From contig CAIZNF010000322.1 in the NCBI GenBank assembly GCA_903934275.1, positions 1 to 14,259 on the forward strand: a DNA stretch of 14,259 nucleotides, given 5' to 3'. Source of the DNA: an uncultured Nitrosomonadales bacterium (GTDB taxonomy: Bacteria; Pseudomonadota; Gammaproteobacteria; Burkholderiales; Gallionellaceae). This document shows, in pieces, positions 1 through 6,132 of the stretch (position 1 is its first letter; every line of letters begins with the position of its first letter). The position numbers were made by a program, and so were the translations under genes. Under the pieces are notes generated by a model that was not told the DNA's origin, ran no database searches, and worked only from the letters and a program-made list of their open reading frames with translations.

Positions 1-2596
1 CCGAGGTGGTCCCATCCCCGCCCACCGTCAACCCGTTCCAGGTGGTATTGGTCGCGCCTCCGCCCATCCAGAGATGTCCGCCATTGGTGGTGATCGTGTT
101 GCTGCCCTTCAGCCAGATAGAGCCATCGCTATTGCTGTCGGCATCTGCCCAGAGGACCAGACTGGCATTTTGTCCGCTGGTGCCCGTGAACGCTGCGCCG
201 CTATTCACCGTAATGTTGCTTGCAGTCTTGAGCGTGAGTGCGTCGTTGTAGGTCACTGCCCCACCCACCGTAATGTCGCCTGCCGTGGCGCTGCCGATGG
301 TGATGCCGGAGAAGCCGTTGACAAAGTTGGTACTGAAGTTTGCGGCTGTCAGTGCCAGGGTACCCGCACCGCCGGCAATGCCGATGGTGGTGGTGTCGTC
401 TTGAGGCTTGATGGTCAGCGTGCCGGTGCCGCTGATGTTTGCTCCAACGGTCAGGGTATTGGCGACCAGACTCACGTTGCCAGAGCCGCCGTTGATGGTA
501 CCGGCGGTTGTTAGGATGCCTACCCCTGTCCCGCCGCCCTTGGTGCCGGTGAGGGTGATCGGTCCGCTAGCAGACACCACCGAGTCGCTGTGTAGAGCAA
601 TGCCATCGGCGCTCGAGCCGTTCTGCCCGCCTACGCCGGTGATAGTGATGGCACCACTGTTGGTCTGAACCGTCCCTTGAACGCGAACCCCCCATTTCAG
701 AGAGCCGGTACCCGCGCCACCGACACCATCAATGGTGATCGTACCGCTGCCGCTGGTCTGGATGGTTCCGCGTGCGGTCACCCCCCAGCTGCAATCGAGT
801 GGGCCAGTGCAGTCTGCGTTCGATGTTCCCCCCTTGCCACGCAGGCTGATGTTGCCCCCGGCTGCGTTCAGGCTTGCCGTACCGGCTCCCGTACCCGCCG
901 TATCGAAATAAATGCCGATAGCAGTTGTGCCCCCCGTCCCGACGGCATAACCATCACCGACAGTCAGGCCGTTCCAGGTCGTCGTTCCACTGCCGCCCCC
1001 AATCCAGAGATGGCCGCCGTTGGTATTGATCGAGGCTGTCCCGTTGAAGCGGACTCCCCCACTCGCACTATTGTCACTATCCGACCACAGGATCGTATTG
1101 AGTTTGCCGCTGCTCGACGTGATCGAACTGCCGGTACCGAGCGTAATGCTACCGCTCGCCTTGAGGGTCAGCGTAGCGTCGACACCATTGTTTTTGGTGA
1201 GCGTGACGCTGTCTGACCAGGTCATATCACCGGTCACAACATTTTCAACACTGGTGCCGCCGTTCAGCGTGGTGGCATAGCTGTCGGCGACAGCCTGGTC
1301 GATCGTCGCGTCGGTCGGGTCAATGAGCCAGAGGCCACCGGTGCCTTTCGCTGCACTGGCGGAAACGCTGGCGAGGCCGATGTCTACGTTGTGGCCGGAA
1401 GTCTCGATACGACCGCCGTCGCCGCCTTCGGCACCGCCCTTGGCGAGGATGGTGCCGACCACGGTGGTGAGCGACGCCGCCTTGGTTACATCCGACCACA
1501 ATACCGCCGTCCCGCCAGCGCCGACTTTTGTGGCGGATACGTCGATGGTCGCTCCAGATTCCATATTGACTGTGGTGGCATTACGTAGATCGCCGCTGCC
1601 TTGCCAGCCGCCGCCGACCAACACCTCGCCGCCACTTGTGGCACCAGTGGCTTCAAGACGGGCACCTGAGGCCAAAGTGATGTGGTCGCCTTCAAGGCGA
1701 ATCTTTCCACCCTGCTCGGTCAGGCTGCTCGCCACCAATGCGCCGCTGTTATTTACCACGCTGCCGTGCAGGCTGTTCGCTGCGGATGCCGAGAGAATGA
1801 TCAGCCCACCCGGCGCATGCACCGCATTGCCGTTCTCCAACAGGGCATTGATCGTCGCCGGTTCGACACGGATATTGGCCAGGCGGTTGCCGTCAAACTG
1901 CAGCTCAAACGCCTCACCCGCTGCCAGCGCCACCGTGCCGAGTTGCGCGACGATCACGCCGCTGTTGCGCACTTCTGGTGCGAGCAGCGCGATGTAGCCG
2001 CCGAGGTTCGCGGTGAGGTCGCCCTCGTTGATGACCGTTCCGGTTGCGCCGTTGCGTGTGAAGCGCAAGTTACCCGCCATAAAATCGGCATCGCTGATGC
2101 TGTGCGTGGTGGCGGTGAGCGCGCCGACGTTGACGCTGGCACTGCGCCCAAAATACACGCCGCTGGCGTTGCTCAGAAACACTTGCCCGTTGGCGTTGAT
2201 GCGCCCGAATATCTGGCTGGGGTTGGGGTCGAACACGCGGTTGAGTGTGGCACTCATGGCCGAGGGCTGGATAAAATTAACCTGCGCGGCGCTGCCGATG
2301 TTGAACGTCTGCCAGTTGATCGCGGCGTTATTCGTACTCTGGTTGATGTTCATCGTCGTGCCTCTTTGCGTGATGGCCGCTTGCCCGGCGACGACCTGAC
2401 CGCTGGTGGGTAATTGGGTCGCGGCAGGCGGGTTGGGCGGGGCTGCAAAAGCCGGAAGTGACGGCGCGAGCAGGATGCCTGCCGCAGCCAGAATCACCGC
2501 ACCGGAGGCGCGCTTGCCACGGGCTTTGGCGAGCTCGGAAACGACGGCCCAAGTGTGGGTGGTTTCGTTCCAGATCAGGCGGTAGGCTTTGTTCAT
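1..2596 (-). CDS. TpsA exoprotein, filamentous haemagglutinin type, 3' end outside window
   Basis: Open minus-strand frame of about 865 codons with no stop before the window edge. It starts at ATG 2596 behind a GGAG ribosome site 7 nt upstream. The first 28 residues (MNKAYRLIW...ELAKARGK) match the extended signal peptide region of large autotransported or TPS proteins. A hydrophobic segment ending in PAFA (about residues 31-51) follows, with likely cleavage before APP. Residues about 60-200 form the TPS/haemagglutination-activity domain, including NPSQIFGRINANGQVFLSNA and SGVYFG; the usual NPNG motif reads NASG here. A long Gly/Ser/Thr/Asn-rich beta-helix follows, with GGGWQGSG and LWLIDPTDATID motifs typical of this family. 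The protein would be secreted across the outer membrane by the TpsB encoded 1.3 kb upstream and act at the surface, probably in adhesion or aggregation. The C-terminus is not visible, so a toxic CdiA-like tip can neither be claimed nor excluded. Confidence 0.93.
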   Translation of the reverse strand, partial: MNKAYRLIWNETTHTWAVVSELAKARGKRASGAVILAAAGILLAPSLPAFAAPPNPPAATQLPTSGQVVAGQAAITQRGTTMNINQSTNNAAINWQTFNIGSAAQVNFIQPSAMSATLNRVFDPNPSQIFGRINANGQVFLSNASGVYFGRSASVNVGALTATTHSISDADFMAGNLRFTRNGATGTVINEGDLTANLGGYIALLAPEVRNSGVIVAQLGTVALAAGEAFELQFDGNRLANIRVEPATINALLENGNAVHAPGGLIILSASAANSLHGSVVNNSGALVASSLTEQGGKIRLEGDHITLASGARLEATGATSGGEVLVGGGWQGSGDLRNATTVNMESGATIDVSATKVGAGGTAVLWSDVTKAASLTTVVGTILAKGGAEGGDGGRIETSGHNVDIGLASVSASAAKGTGGLWLIDPTDATIDQAVADSYATTLNGGTSVENVVTGDMTWSDSVTLTKNNGVDATLTLKASGSITLGTGSSITSSSGKLNTILWSDSDNSASGGVRFNGTASINTNGGHLWIGGGSGTTTWNGLTVGDGYAVGTGGTTAIGIYFDTAGTGAGTASLNAAGGNISLRGKGGTSNADCTGPLDCSWGVTARGTIQTSGSGTITIDGVGGAGTGSLKWGVRVQGTVQTNSGAITITGVGGQNGSSADGIALHSDSVVSASGPITLTGTKGGGTGVGILTTAGTINGGSGNVSLVANTLTVGANISGTGTLTIKPQDDTTTIGIAGGAGTLALTAANFSTNFVNGFSGITIGSATAGDITVGGAVTYNDALTLKTASNITVNSGAAFTGTSGQNASLVLWADADSNSDGSIWLKGSNTITTNGGHLWMGGGATNTTWNGLTVGGDGTTS
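11..258 (-). repeat. Internal repeat module of TpsA, copy 2
   Basis: Second copy of the beta-helix module encoded at 953-1212. It reads LTLKTASNITVNSG, LVLWADADSNSDGS, ITTNGGHLWMGGGATNTTWN and GLTVGGDG. It lies at the left edge of the window, so more copies may follow outside. Confidence 0.75.
953..1212 (-). repeat. Internal repeat module of TpsA, copy 1
   Basis: This segment encodes a block running from LTLKASGSITLGTG through TILWSDSDNSASGG and INTNGGHLWIGGGSG to TWNGLTVGDG. A clearly related block is encoded at 11-258. The two copies share the LW(S/A)D(S/A)D, TNGGHLW(I/M)GGG and TTWNGLTVG cores. They look like tandem-type duplications of a beta-helix repeat unit of about 80 residues. Confidence 0.75.
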
Positions 2597-2637
2597 GATA
2601 TTGCTCCGGGGGTGCGTGGGTTGTTCTTGCAGTTGTA

Positions 2638-2757
2638 GGTCGGGCCGCGCCCGACCGCTTCGACAGGCTCAGGACAGGTATGGTGGGCAGCTTCAACAGG
2701 CAGGACAGGCATAGCCCACCCAAAAACTGGATTCATGATCAAACCCGGAATGACGAA
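2638..2757. repeat. Cluster of REP-like palindromic repeats upstream of tpsA
   Basis: The gap between tpsA and the toxin gene is built of short palindromic repeats. An 8-bp stem (GGTCGGGC at 2638-2645, GCCCGACC at 2649-2656) has a 3-nt loop and belongs to the same 'TTGTAGGTCGGG' family as the repeat at 3684-3754. It is followed by GCTTCGACAGGCTCAGGACA... (2657-2678), which recurs with one mismatch at 6183-6204, and by CAGGCATAGCCC (2706-2717), which recurs at 6201-6212. GGTGGGC (2682-2688) can pair with GCCCACC (2714-2720). The tail, CTGGATTC to CGGAATGACG (2728-2755), resembles another common dispersed repeat. No convincing tpsA promoter was found here. Confidence 0.7.
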
Positions 2758-2796
2758 AAGCTTGGAATGTGGTTGCATAATTGCTACCATGTAATC

Positions 2797-3213
2797 ATGA
2801 GAGTCGTGATTGATACCAACGTGTTTCTGGGAGCCTGTCTTGGTACTGGGGCGGCAAACGCTGTTGTCGCGGCCTGCCTGAAGGGGCGATGCCTGCCTTT
2901 GATGGGAAATGCGCTGTTCAATGAATACGAGGATGTTTTCGGGCGCGACAATTTGTTTGAAACCTGCAAACTGAACGCGGGTGAGCGAGACGAATTGCTT
3001 GATATATTTTTTGCCAGCTGCGAATGGACGCGGGTGTATTACTCGTGGCGTCCCAATCTGCCGGACGAGGCTGACAACCATCTGGTCGAGTTGGCTGTAG
3101 CTGGCGGGGCAGATTTCATCGTGACGCGAAATTTGCGCCATCTGCGGAACATGGAGTTGCGTTTTCCGCAGTTGCGCATCGCGTCTCCCGAGGATTTTTT
3201 GAAGGAGATATGA
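2797..3213 (+). CDS. PIN-domain toxin of a type II toxin-antitoxin pair
   Basis: A 138-residue protein of the 'toxin component, PIN family' type (COG1569/TIGR00305-like, VapC-fold). Such proteins are Mg-dependent ribonucleases that attack RNA when freed from the antitoxin. Visible PIN features are MRVVIDTNVFLGA with Asp6, NEYEDVF with Glu43/Glu45, DEADNHLVELAVAGGADFIV with Asp90/Asp93 and Asp106, and TRN in place of the frequent TGD. Together these supply the acidic cluster expected at the active site. An in-frame ATG exists at 2680, but it would add a repeat-derived extension in front of the canonical PIN start, so ATG 2797 is preferred. No clear Shine-Dalgarno site precedes it. The toxin gene comes first, ahead of its likely antitoxin, the reverse of the usual vapBC order. 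It lies antisense to, and between, the two TPS genes. Confidence 0.88.
   Translation: MRVVIDTNVFLGACLGTGAANAVVAACLKGRCLPLMGNALFNEYEDVFGRDNLFETCKLNAGERDELLDIFFASCEWTRVYYSWRPNLPDEADNHLVELAVAGGADFIVTRNLRHLRNMELRFPQLRIASPEDFLKEI
3202..3207 (+). promoter_or_regulatory. Strong ribosome binding site of the antitoxin gene
   Basis: AAGGAG lies inside the last codons of the toxin gene, 7 nt before the antitoxin ATG at 3215. The toxin start has no comparable site. This would favour antitoxin over toxin synthesis from one mRNA. Confidence 0.75.
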
Positions 3214-3214
3214 C

Positions 3215-3445
3215 ATGGCTGCACTCACTGTTCGCTTGCCCGACGAAAAACACCGGAGGCTTAAGGCTCTGGCAAAGAGTCGCGGCACACCCCTTAATCG
3301 TCTGATCGATGATATGACGACGCTGATACTTGCCGAGTTCGATGCGGAAACACGCTTTCGCCTGCGTGCCGAGCGCGGCACCGGAAAAACGGAGCGCGGA
3401 TTGGCTTTGCTTGACAAACTCGACGCGCACTTCGACAGCAAATGA
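3215..3445 (+). CDS. Ribbon-helix-helix (CopG/Arc-like) antitoxin
   Basis: A 76-residue protein that begins one base after the toxin stop. Residues 1-40 (AALTVRLPDEKHRRLKALAK, then SRGTPLNRLIDDM) fit an RHH DNA-binding fold: a beta strand TVRLP, helix one over HRRLKALAKSRG, and a turn into NRLIDDMTTLIL. The C-terminal part (AETRFRLRAERG, ERGLALLDKLDAHF) resembles the toxin-binding tail seen in HicB/RHH-type antitoxins paired with PIN toxins. Family knowledge predicts a dimer that blocks the nuclease and represses the operon. The stop codon overlaps the start of the next small ORF (ATGA at 3442-3445). Confidence 0.85.
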   Translation: MAALTVRLPDEKHRRLKALAKSRGTPLNRLIDDMTTLILAEFDAETRFRLRAERGTGKTERGLALLDKLDAHFDSK

Positions 3446-3600
3446 ACCCGTTTTTCATAACGGTGATCGCCGAAAAAGTCTCGGCATTGAAGACCGAAGC
3501 CTATTTTCGCGAACGCCAGGCGCGCGGCGAGTTGGCCGGTTTCGATGCCTGGTTGGCCGCCAGCCCGGATACCGCACCGGATGCCGGGGACGAAATTTAG
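3442..3600 (+). CDS. Unrecognised 52-residue third gene of the toxin-antitoxin cassette
   Basis: The ATG overlaps the antitoxin stop codon (ATGA), the usual sign of translational coupling. The frame runs 52 codons to TAG 3598-3600. The product starts MNPFFITVIAEKVSALKTEA, continues YFRERQARGELAGFDAWLAA and ends in an acidic, proline-containing tail (SPDTAPDAGDEI). It has no DNA-binding motif, signal peptide or membrane segment. The core TEAYFRERQARG resembles AETRFRLRAERG in the upstream antitoxin, and the acidic tail resembles the C-termini of some antitoxins. It may therefore be an additional toxin-binding peptide or a detached antitoxin tail. I do not know the family. Coding status is supported by the overlap and a protein-like composition only. 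Confidence 0.6.
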   Translation: MNPFFITVIAEKVSALKTEAYFRERQARGELAGFDAWLAASPDTAPDAGDEI

Positions 3601-3640
3601 GGCTTGTTCGATCACGTTTGATGCTCCATCTTTGTGCCCA

Positions 3641-3767
3641 CAGGCCACCGTTCCAACGATCTCCAGGAACGATGCAACGGCAGTTGTAGATCGGGTTTCA
3701 ACCCGACGCGCGCTTCGTTCAATCTCTGCTGTCGGGTTGAAACCCGACCTACAAAATCTGTGGCCTG
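3641..3767. repeat. Nested inverted-repeat element (REP or MITE-like)
   Basis: A near-perfect 24-bp inverted repeat occupies 3684-3707 and 3731-3754 (TTGTAGRTCGGGTTTCAACC plus CGAC; 23 of 24 positions pair), with a 23-nt spacer. Each arm is itself partly palindromic (CGGGTTTCAACCCG). An outer 8-bp inverted repeat, CAGGCCAC (3641-3648) against GTGGCCTG (3760-3767), encloses it. It lies in the 300-bp gap between the 52-residue ORF and tpsB. No gene was seen in this gap. Confidence 0.75.
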
Positions 3768-3814
3768 CCAGGTTCATATCAATTAACGTGAATCACGCGA
3801 AGCGTTCGTTCGCT

Positions 3815-3838
3815 TCCTCCCCCGCCTGCGGGGGAGGA
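3815..3838. repeat. GC-rich palindrome, possible terminator-like hairpin after tpsB
   Basis: A perfect 11-bp stem, TCCTCCCCCGC against GCGGGGGAGGA, with a 2-nt loop. It resembles a dispersed genomic repeat, continuing into TTGAGGAGAGGGAACGGGC. It sits 62 bp past the tpsB stop. With no T-run on either strand it is at best an mRNA-stabilising hairpin, not a classic intrinsic terminator. Confidence 0.65.
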
Positions 3839-3899
3839 TTGAGGAGAGGGAACGGGCACGCTGTGATTCATAATCTGGGGCGACAATTTGTTATGCCCG

Positions 3900-5574
3900 T
3901 CAGAACGGCTGGCTAGCCGTTAGCCAGAAACGGTTCTTGTGCAACGATCCATCCTGGTCGTTGCCGGTGGCAGTTGGGTTGGGGTTGGTGCCGATGCGCT
4001 GCGCCCAGGTGGCTTTGAGGTTCAGGCCGAATTCCGCCTGCCAAGAGAGCGATGCACCCGCACCCTTGAGGCTGTAGCTCTGGCTGCCGTCGTAGTTGCT
4101 GACGTGGCCGTGGTCGTAGAAACCGGTCAGCACAAACCCTTGCGGCAAGCGCCCGCGCAATTCGAGATTGAGCAGATTGCCGCTGGAGCCACCGCCTTCG
4201 CTGGTCGGATAAGCGCGCACCCCGCCGCTGCCGCCGAGGTAGAATTTTTCCGAGGAGTCGAGGTTTTTGCTGTTGGCATCTTGCCCTGACAGCGCGGCGT
4301 AGAACGCGACGCTGTCGGTGATGACTTGCTGGCGGCTCAAACTATAGCGCAGTTTGCTGAAGCTGCCGCCGAGCGCGGCATTCTCACCCGCGTCGAGATT
4401 GCCCAACGCCACACGCCCCGATACTAACGCCAGACTTGCGCTGTTTGCACCACCGCCACCGAGGTTGTCGAACAGGTTGCCATTGAGATTGGCTGTGAAG
4501 GTATCAATTTGGTAATGCGATTGGATCGCGCCGGAGGACTGGTTATCGAACTGCTTTTGGTCGTAATTCATGCCCAGATAGAGATTTTTGAGGCGGGAGC
4601 GGATGATCGGGTAATTGGCATCCAGCCCAACCGTGGAAGAAGTGCCTTTGCCATTCAGGGCTGCGAACTCGGGCGCAATCAGGCGATAGCTCAAGGCAGA
4701 AGCATTCGCGCCCACCCGCCAGCCATCCGCGCCGACCGGCAGGGTAAAGCCGAGCCGCAAATAATCGCTGCCCTGAGTGTGGATGAGGTTGCTGCTAACC
4801 AGATCACCGTAGCCGAACGGACTGTTGAAATTGAGGTTGGCGGTGAAGCGCTCGCTGCCGGTGGAACGCGAGCCTGTGTTGTCAAGGCTGGCTTCGCCGA
4901 CGATGATCGGTTCGTCGGCCAGCTTGAGAATCAGGTCGGTTTCACGCGCATTGGCACCTTCTTGCAAGCTGCCGGAGACGGCGACACCGGGCAGGTCATC
5001 GGCCAGCAGCAGGGCGCGGTCGAGGGCGTTGCTGTTGAGCGGCGCGCCCTTGGGTTGCTGCGCCTCGAAACCGTTTTGAATCTGCGCGAGCGCAATCCGT
5101 TTGGCGGGTACACCTTCAATTTTTACGCCGCCAAATACAGCCTCGACGATCTGGATGGTGACGACGCCATTCTGAATGTCCTGCTGCGGCAAATAGGCGC
5201 GCACCACCCAACCTGCGGCGCGGTAGGCTTCTGCCACAGCGGCGGCGGCTTTCTGCAATTCGGCAAAGCTGATGGGGCGGTTGAGATATTCTGCGACGAG
5301 TGGTGCGAGCTCATCATTGCCGAGCAGAGTGTTGCCCGTAAACCGGAATGTTGTCACCGTGACCATAACACCTGTCACAGGCCGCATGGGTTGCGGGGCG
5401 GGTGAAATTACCGGGGCGGTTTTTTTAGGGAGTGTTGCGGCGCGTTCTTTTTCGATCTGCTGTAGAAGCTGCCCAGCATCGGCGGGGGTTTGCGCTTGGG
5501 CTGTTAGCGGTAAACACAGTGCGCATAGCGCAAGAAGGGTGAAGGGTGAAGGGTGAAGGGTGAATTGTTTTCAT
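3900..5574 (-). CDS. TpsB outer-membrane transporter (FhaC/ShlB family), out of frame with its start as sequenced
   Basis: This protein would be the outer-membrane channel that secretes the TpsA partner. The continuous frame encodes TVTTFRFTGNTLLGN... and LPQQDIQNGVVTIQIVEA (first POTRA), a second POTRA around LNSNALDRALLLADDLPG, then a 16-strand-type barrel with the loop-6 motif VRAYP (VRGY-like) and a terminal Phe. From ATG 5387 it would have 495 residues but no signal peptide. The same frame continues upstream through LLALCALCLPLTAQAQ to a stop at 5573-5571 with no ATG, GTG or TTG. The nearest ATG with a possible GGA ribosome site is 5574, one frame away, before four TTCACCC units. Losing one unit gives a 555-residue protein starting MKTIHPSPFTLLALCALCLP and then LTAQAQ, a normal signal peptide and a normal family length. 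As sequenced, ATG 5574 yields only 49 residues, ending at 5425. I read this as a phase-variable gene in the OFF state. An indel error or a true pseudogene is the alternative. Confidence 0.85.
5537..5564 (-). repeat. Heptanucleotide tandem repeat (TTCACCC x4), candidate phase-variation tract
   Basis: Four perfect head-to-tail copies of GGGTGAA on the plus strand (TTCACCC in tpsB sense), flanked by a partial GAA at 5534-5536. The tract begins 10 nt after the A of ATG 5574. Since 7 is not a multiple of 3, each gain or loss shifts the frame. Of the possible states, 3 or 6 copies join the ATG to the TpsB frame, whereas 4 or 5 do not. Confidence 0.9.
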
Positions 5575-5760
5575 TGCTGTTCCAAGCCTCGCGGAAACAC
5601 CATTTTTGCGGACGTATCAATTTTAGCACAAACCCAGACAGTACCAATCGTAATTTTCCACGCCTACTGATTTTTTTCAAGGCTAAGATTAAAGCCTGCG
5701 GTTTAAGTATTGTGGCTGATAATTAATGGGACAATTGCGCATTACGTATTTTGCCAAGCA

Positions 5761-5773
5761 GTGCAATTTGCAC
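5761..5773. promoter_or_regulatory. Perfect palindrome GTGCAATTTGCAC, possible operator
   Basis: Arms GTGCAA and TTGCAC surround a single central T. Dyads of this size in a divergent promoter region often bind dimeric repressors. The binding protein is unknown, and the dyad alone is weak evidence. Confidence 0.35.
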
Positions 5774-5816
5774 AAAAACATACACTGTCATCCGCTTTAA
5801 AGGAGGCTAATTCGTC

Positions 5817-5849
5817 GTGCAACGGCACCATAAAAAAATTGCGCGCTAA
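5817..5849 (+). CDS. Possible 10-residue leader peptide behind a consensus Shine-Dalgarno site
   Basis: A full consensus site AAAGGAGG (5799-5806) stands 10 nt before GTG 5817, which opens a 10-codon frame, (M)QRHHKKIAR, ending at TAA 5847-5849. Its stop lies in the hairpin at 5841-5856. No larger frame uses this ribosome site. It could be a regulatory leader or a chance match. Coding is unproven. Confidence 0.25.
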   Translation: MQRHHKKIAR

Positions 5850-5856
5850 ATCGCGC
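5831..5856 (-). terminator. Hairpin with T-run on the minus strand
   Basis: Read on the minus strand, GCGCG and CGCGC form a 5-bp stem around a 6-nt loop, followed by AATTTTTTTA. That is a short intrinsic-terminator shape. No minus-strand gene lies upstream of it inside the window, so it would end an unannotated leftward transcript or may be fortuitous. Confidence 0.3.
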
Positions 5857-5973
5857 CCCAGAATTTAACTGCCAATTTTACTGTGCTCCACATCCGCACA
5901 TTTTCGGCAGTCACGTCATCTCGTAGAATACAATTTATTACAATAAACCCGCTTTCGATAGCACTGGGACAGC

Positions 5974-5979
5974 TATACT
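5974..5979 (+). promoter_or_regulatory. -10-like box TATACT, possible efflux operon promoter
   Basis: TATACT matches the sigma-70 -10 consensus at 5 of 6 positions. The best upstream partner, TTTCGA at 5953-5958, is poor and 15 bp away, so strength would depend on an activator or on other elements. The predicted start falls in the palindrome at 5984-5998. A second -10-like TATAAA at 6099-6104 is another candidate, 29 bp before the TolC ATG. Confidence 0.3.
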
Positions 5980-5983
5980 GAAG

Positions 5984-5998
5984 TGCTGATAATCAGCA
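5984..5998. promoter_or_regulatory. Perfect palindrome TGCTGATAATCAGCA, candidate operator
   Basis: Two 7-bp arms flank one central base. The site starts 4 bp after the TATACT box and so would cover the transcription start, a classic repressor position. It could serve a TetR/MarR-type regulator encoded elsewhere. Both the regulator and the function are inferred. Confidence 0.45.
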
Positions 5999-6009
5999 AG
6001 AGAGATTGC

Positions 6010-6096
6010 ATGGCACTAGAATCAATGCCGGAAATTTCACAGGTAACGCCGCGATGGAAACCGGACAATTCCGACATGGCTGTTTCAGTTTCTTAA
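6010..6096 (+). CDS. Possible 28-residue leader ORF before the TolC gene
   Basis: ATG 6010 follows a purine-rich AAGAGAG (weak ribosome site), and the frame runs 28 codons to TAA 6094-6096. The product starts MALESMPEISQVTPRWKPDN and ends SDMAVSVS. I recognise no family. It lies directly downstream of the -10-like box and palindrome and 36 bp before the TolC ATG, so it could be translated from the operon leader. Coding status is uncertain. Confidence 0.3.
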   Translation: MALESMPEISQVTPRWKPDNSDMAVSVS

Positions 6097-6132
6097 TGTA
6101 TAAACTTTCGCACTTTATGAATAAAATTTTTC

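Larger units (their letters stand above)
5575..6132. other. Divergent intergenic region between tpsB and the efflux operon
   Basis: An AT-richer spacer of about 560 bp with no sizeable ORF. It holds the palindromes, hairpin, -10-like box and two very small ORFs listed separately. The transcripts of tpsB (leftwards) and the efflux operon (rightwards) must start here or just beyond. No regulator gene lies in or beside it within the window. Confidence 0.8.

Noticed and set aside
74..2413. Several 80-240 codon plus-strand open frames opposite tpsA
   Set aside because: They are antisense shadows of the long repetitive TpsA coding sequence, with Arg/Ala/Pro-biased composition and no recognisable motifs.
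2680..2796. Upstream ATG 2680 as the toxin start
   Set aside because: The extra 39 residues come from dispersed repeats, and the PIN fold normally starts exactly at MRVVIDTN.
2593..3777. 394-codon minus-strand open frame over the toxin-antitoxin cassette
   Set aside because: It runs antisense to three well-supported plus-strand genes and through palindromic repeats, and its translation shows no domain. It is a shadow frame.
3900..5387. ATG 5387 as the genuine TpsB start
   Set aside because: It would remove the whole signal peptide and the Gln-rich N-terminal linker that the same frame clearly encodes upstream. An outer-membrane protein cannot function without them.
4509..5405. 298-codon plus-strand open frame opposite tpsB
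   Set aside because: The minus-strand reading has clear POTRA and barrel features. The plus-strand product is an unrelated shadow with no motif.
1..5574. Contact-dependent inhibition (cdiBAI) locus
   Set aside because: The gene order B then A fits, but the TpsA C-terminus and any immunity gene are outside the window. The visible repeats are of the adhesin beta-helix type, so nothing supports a CdiA call.
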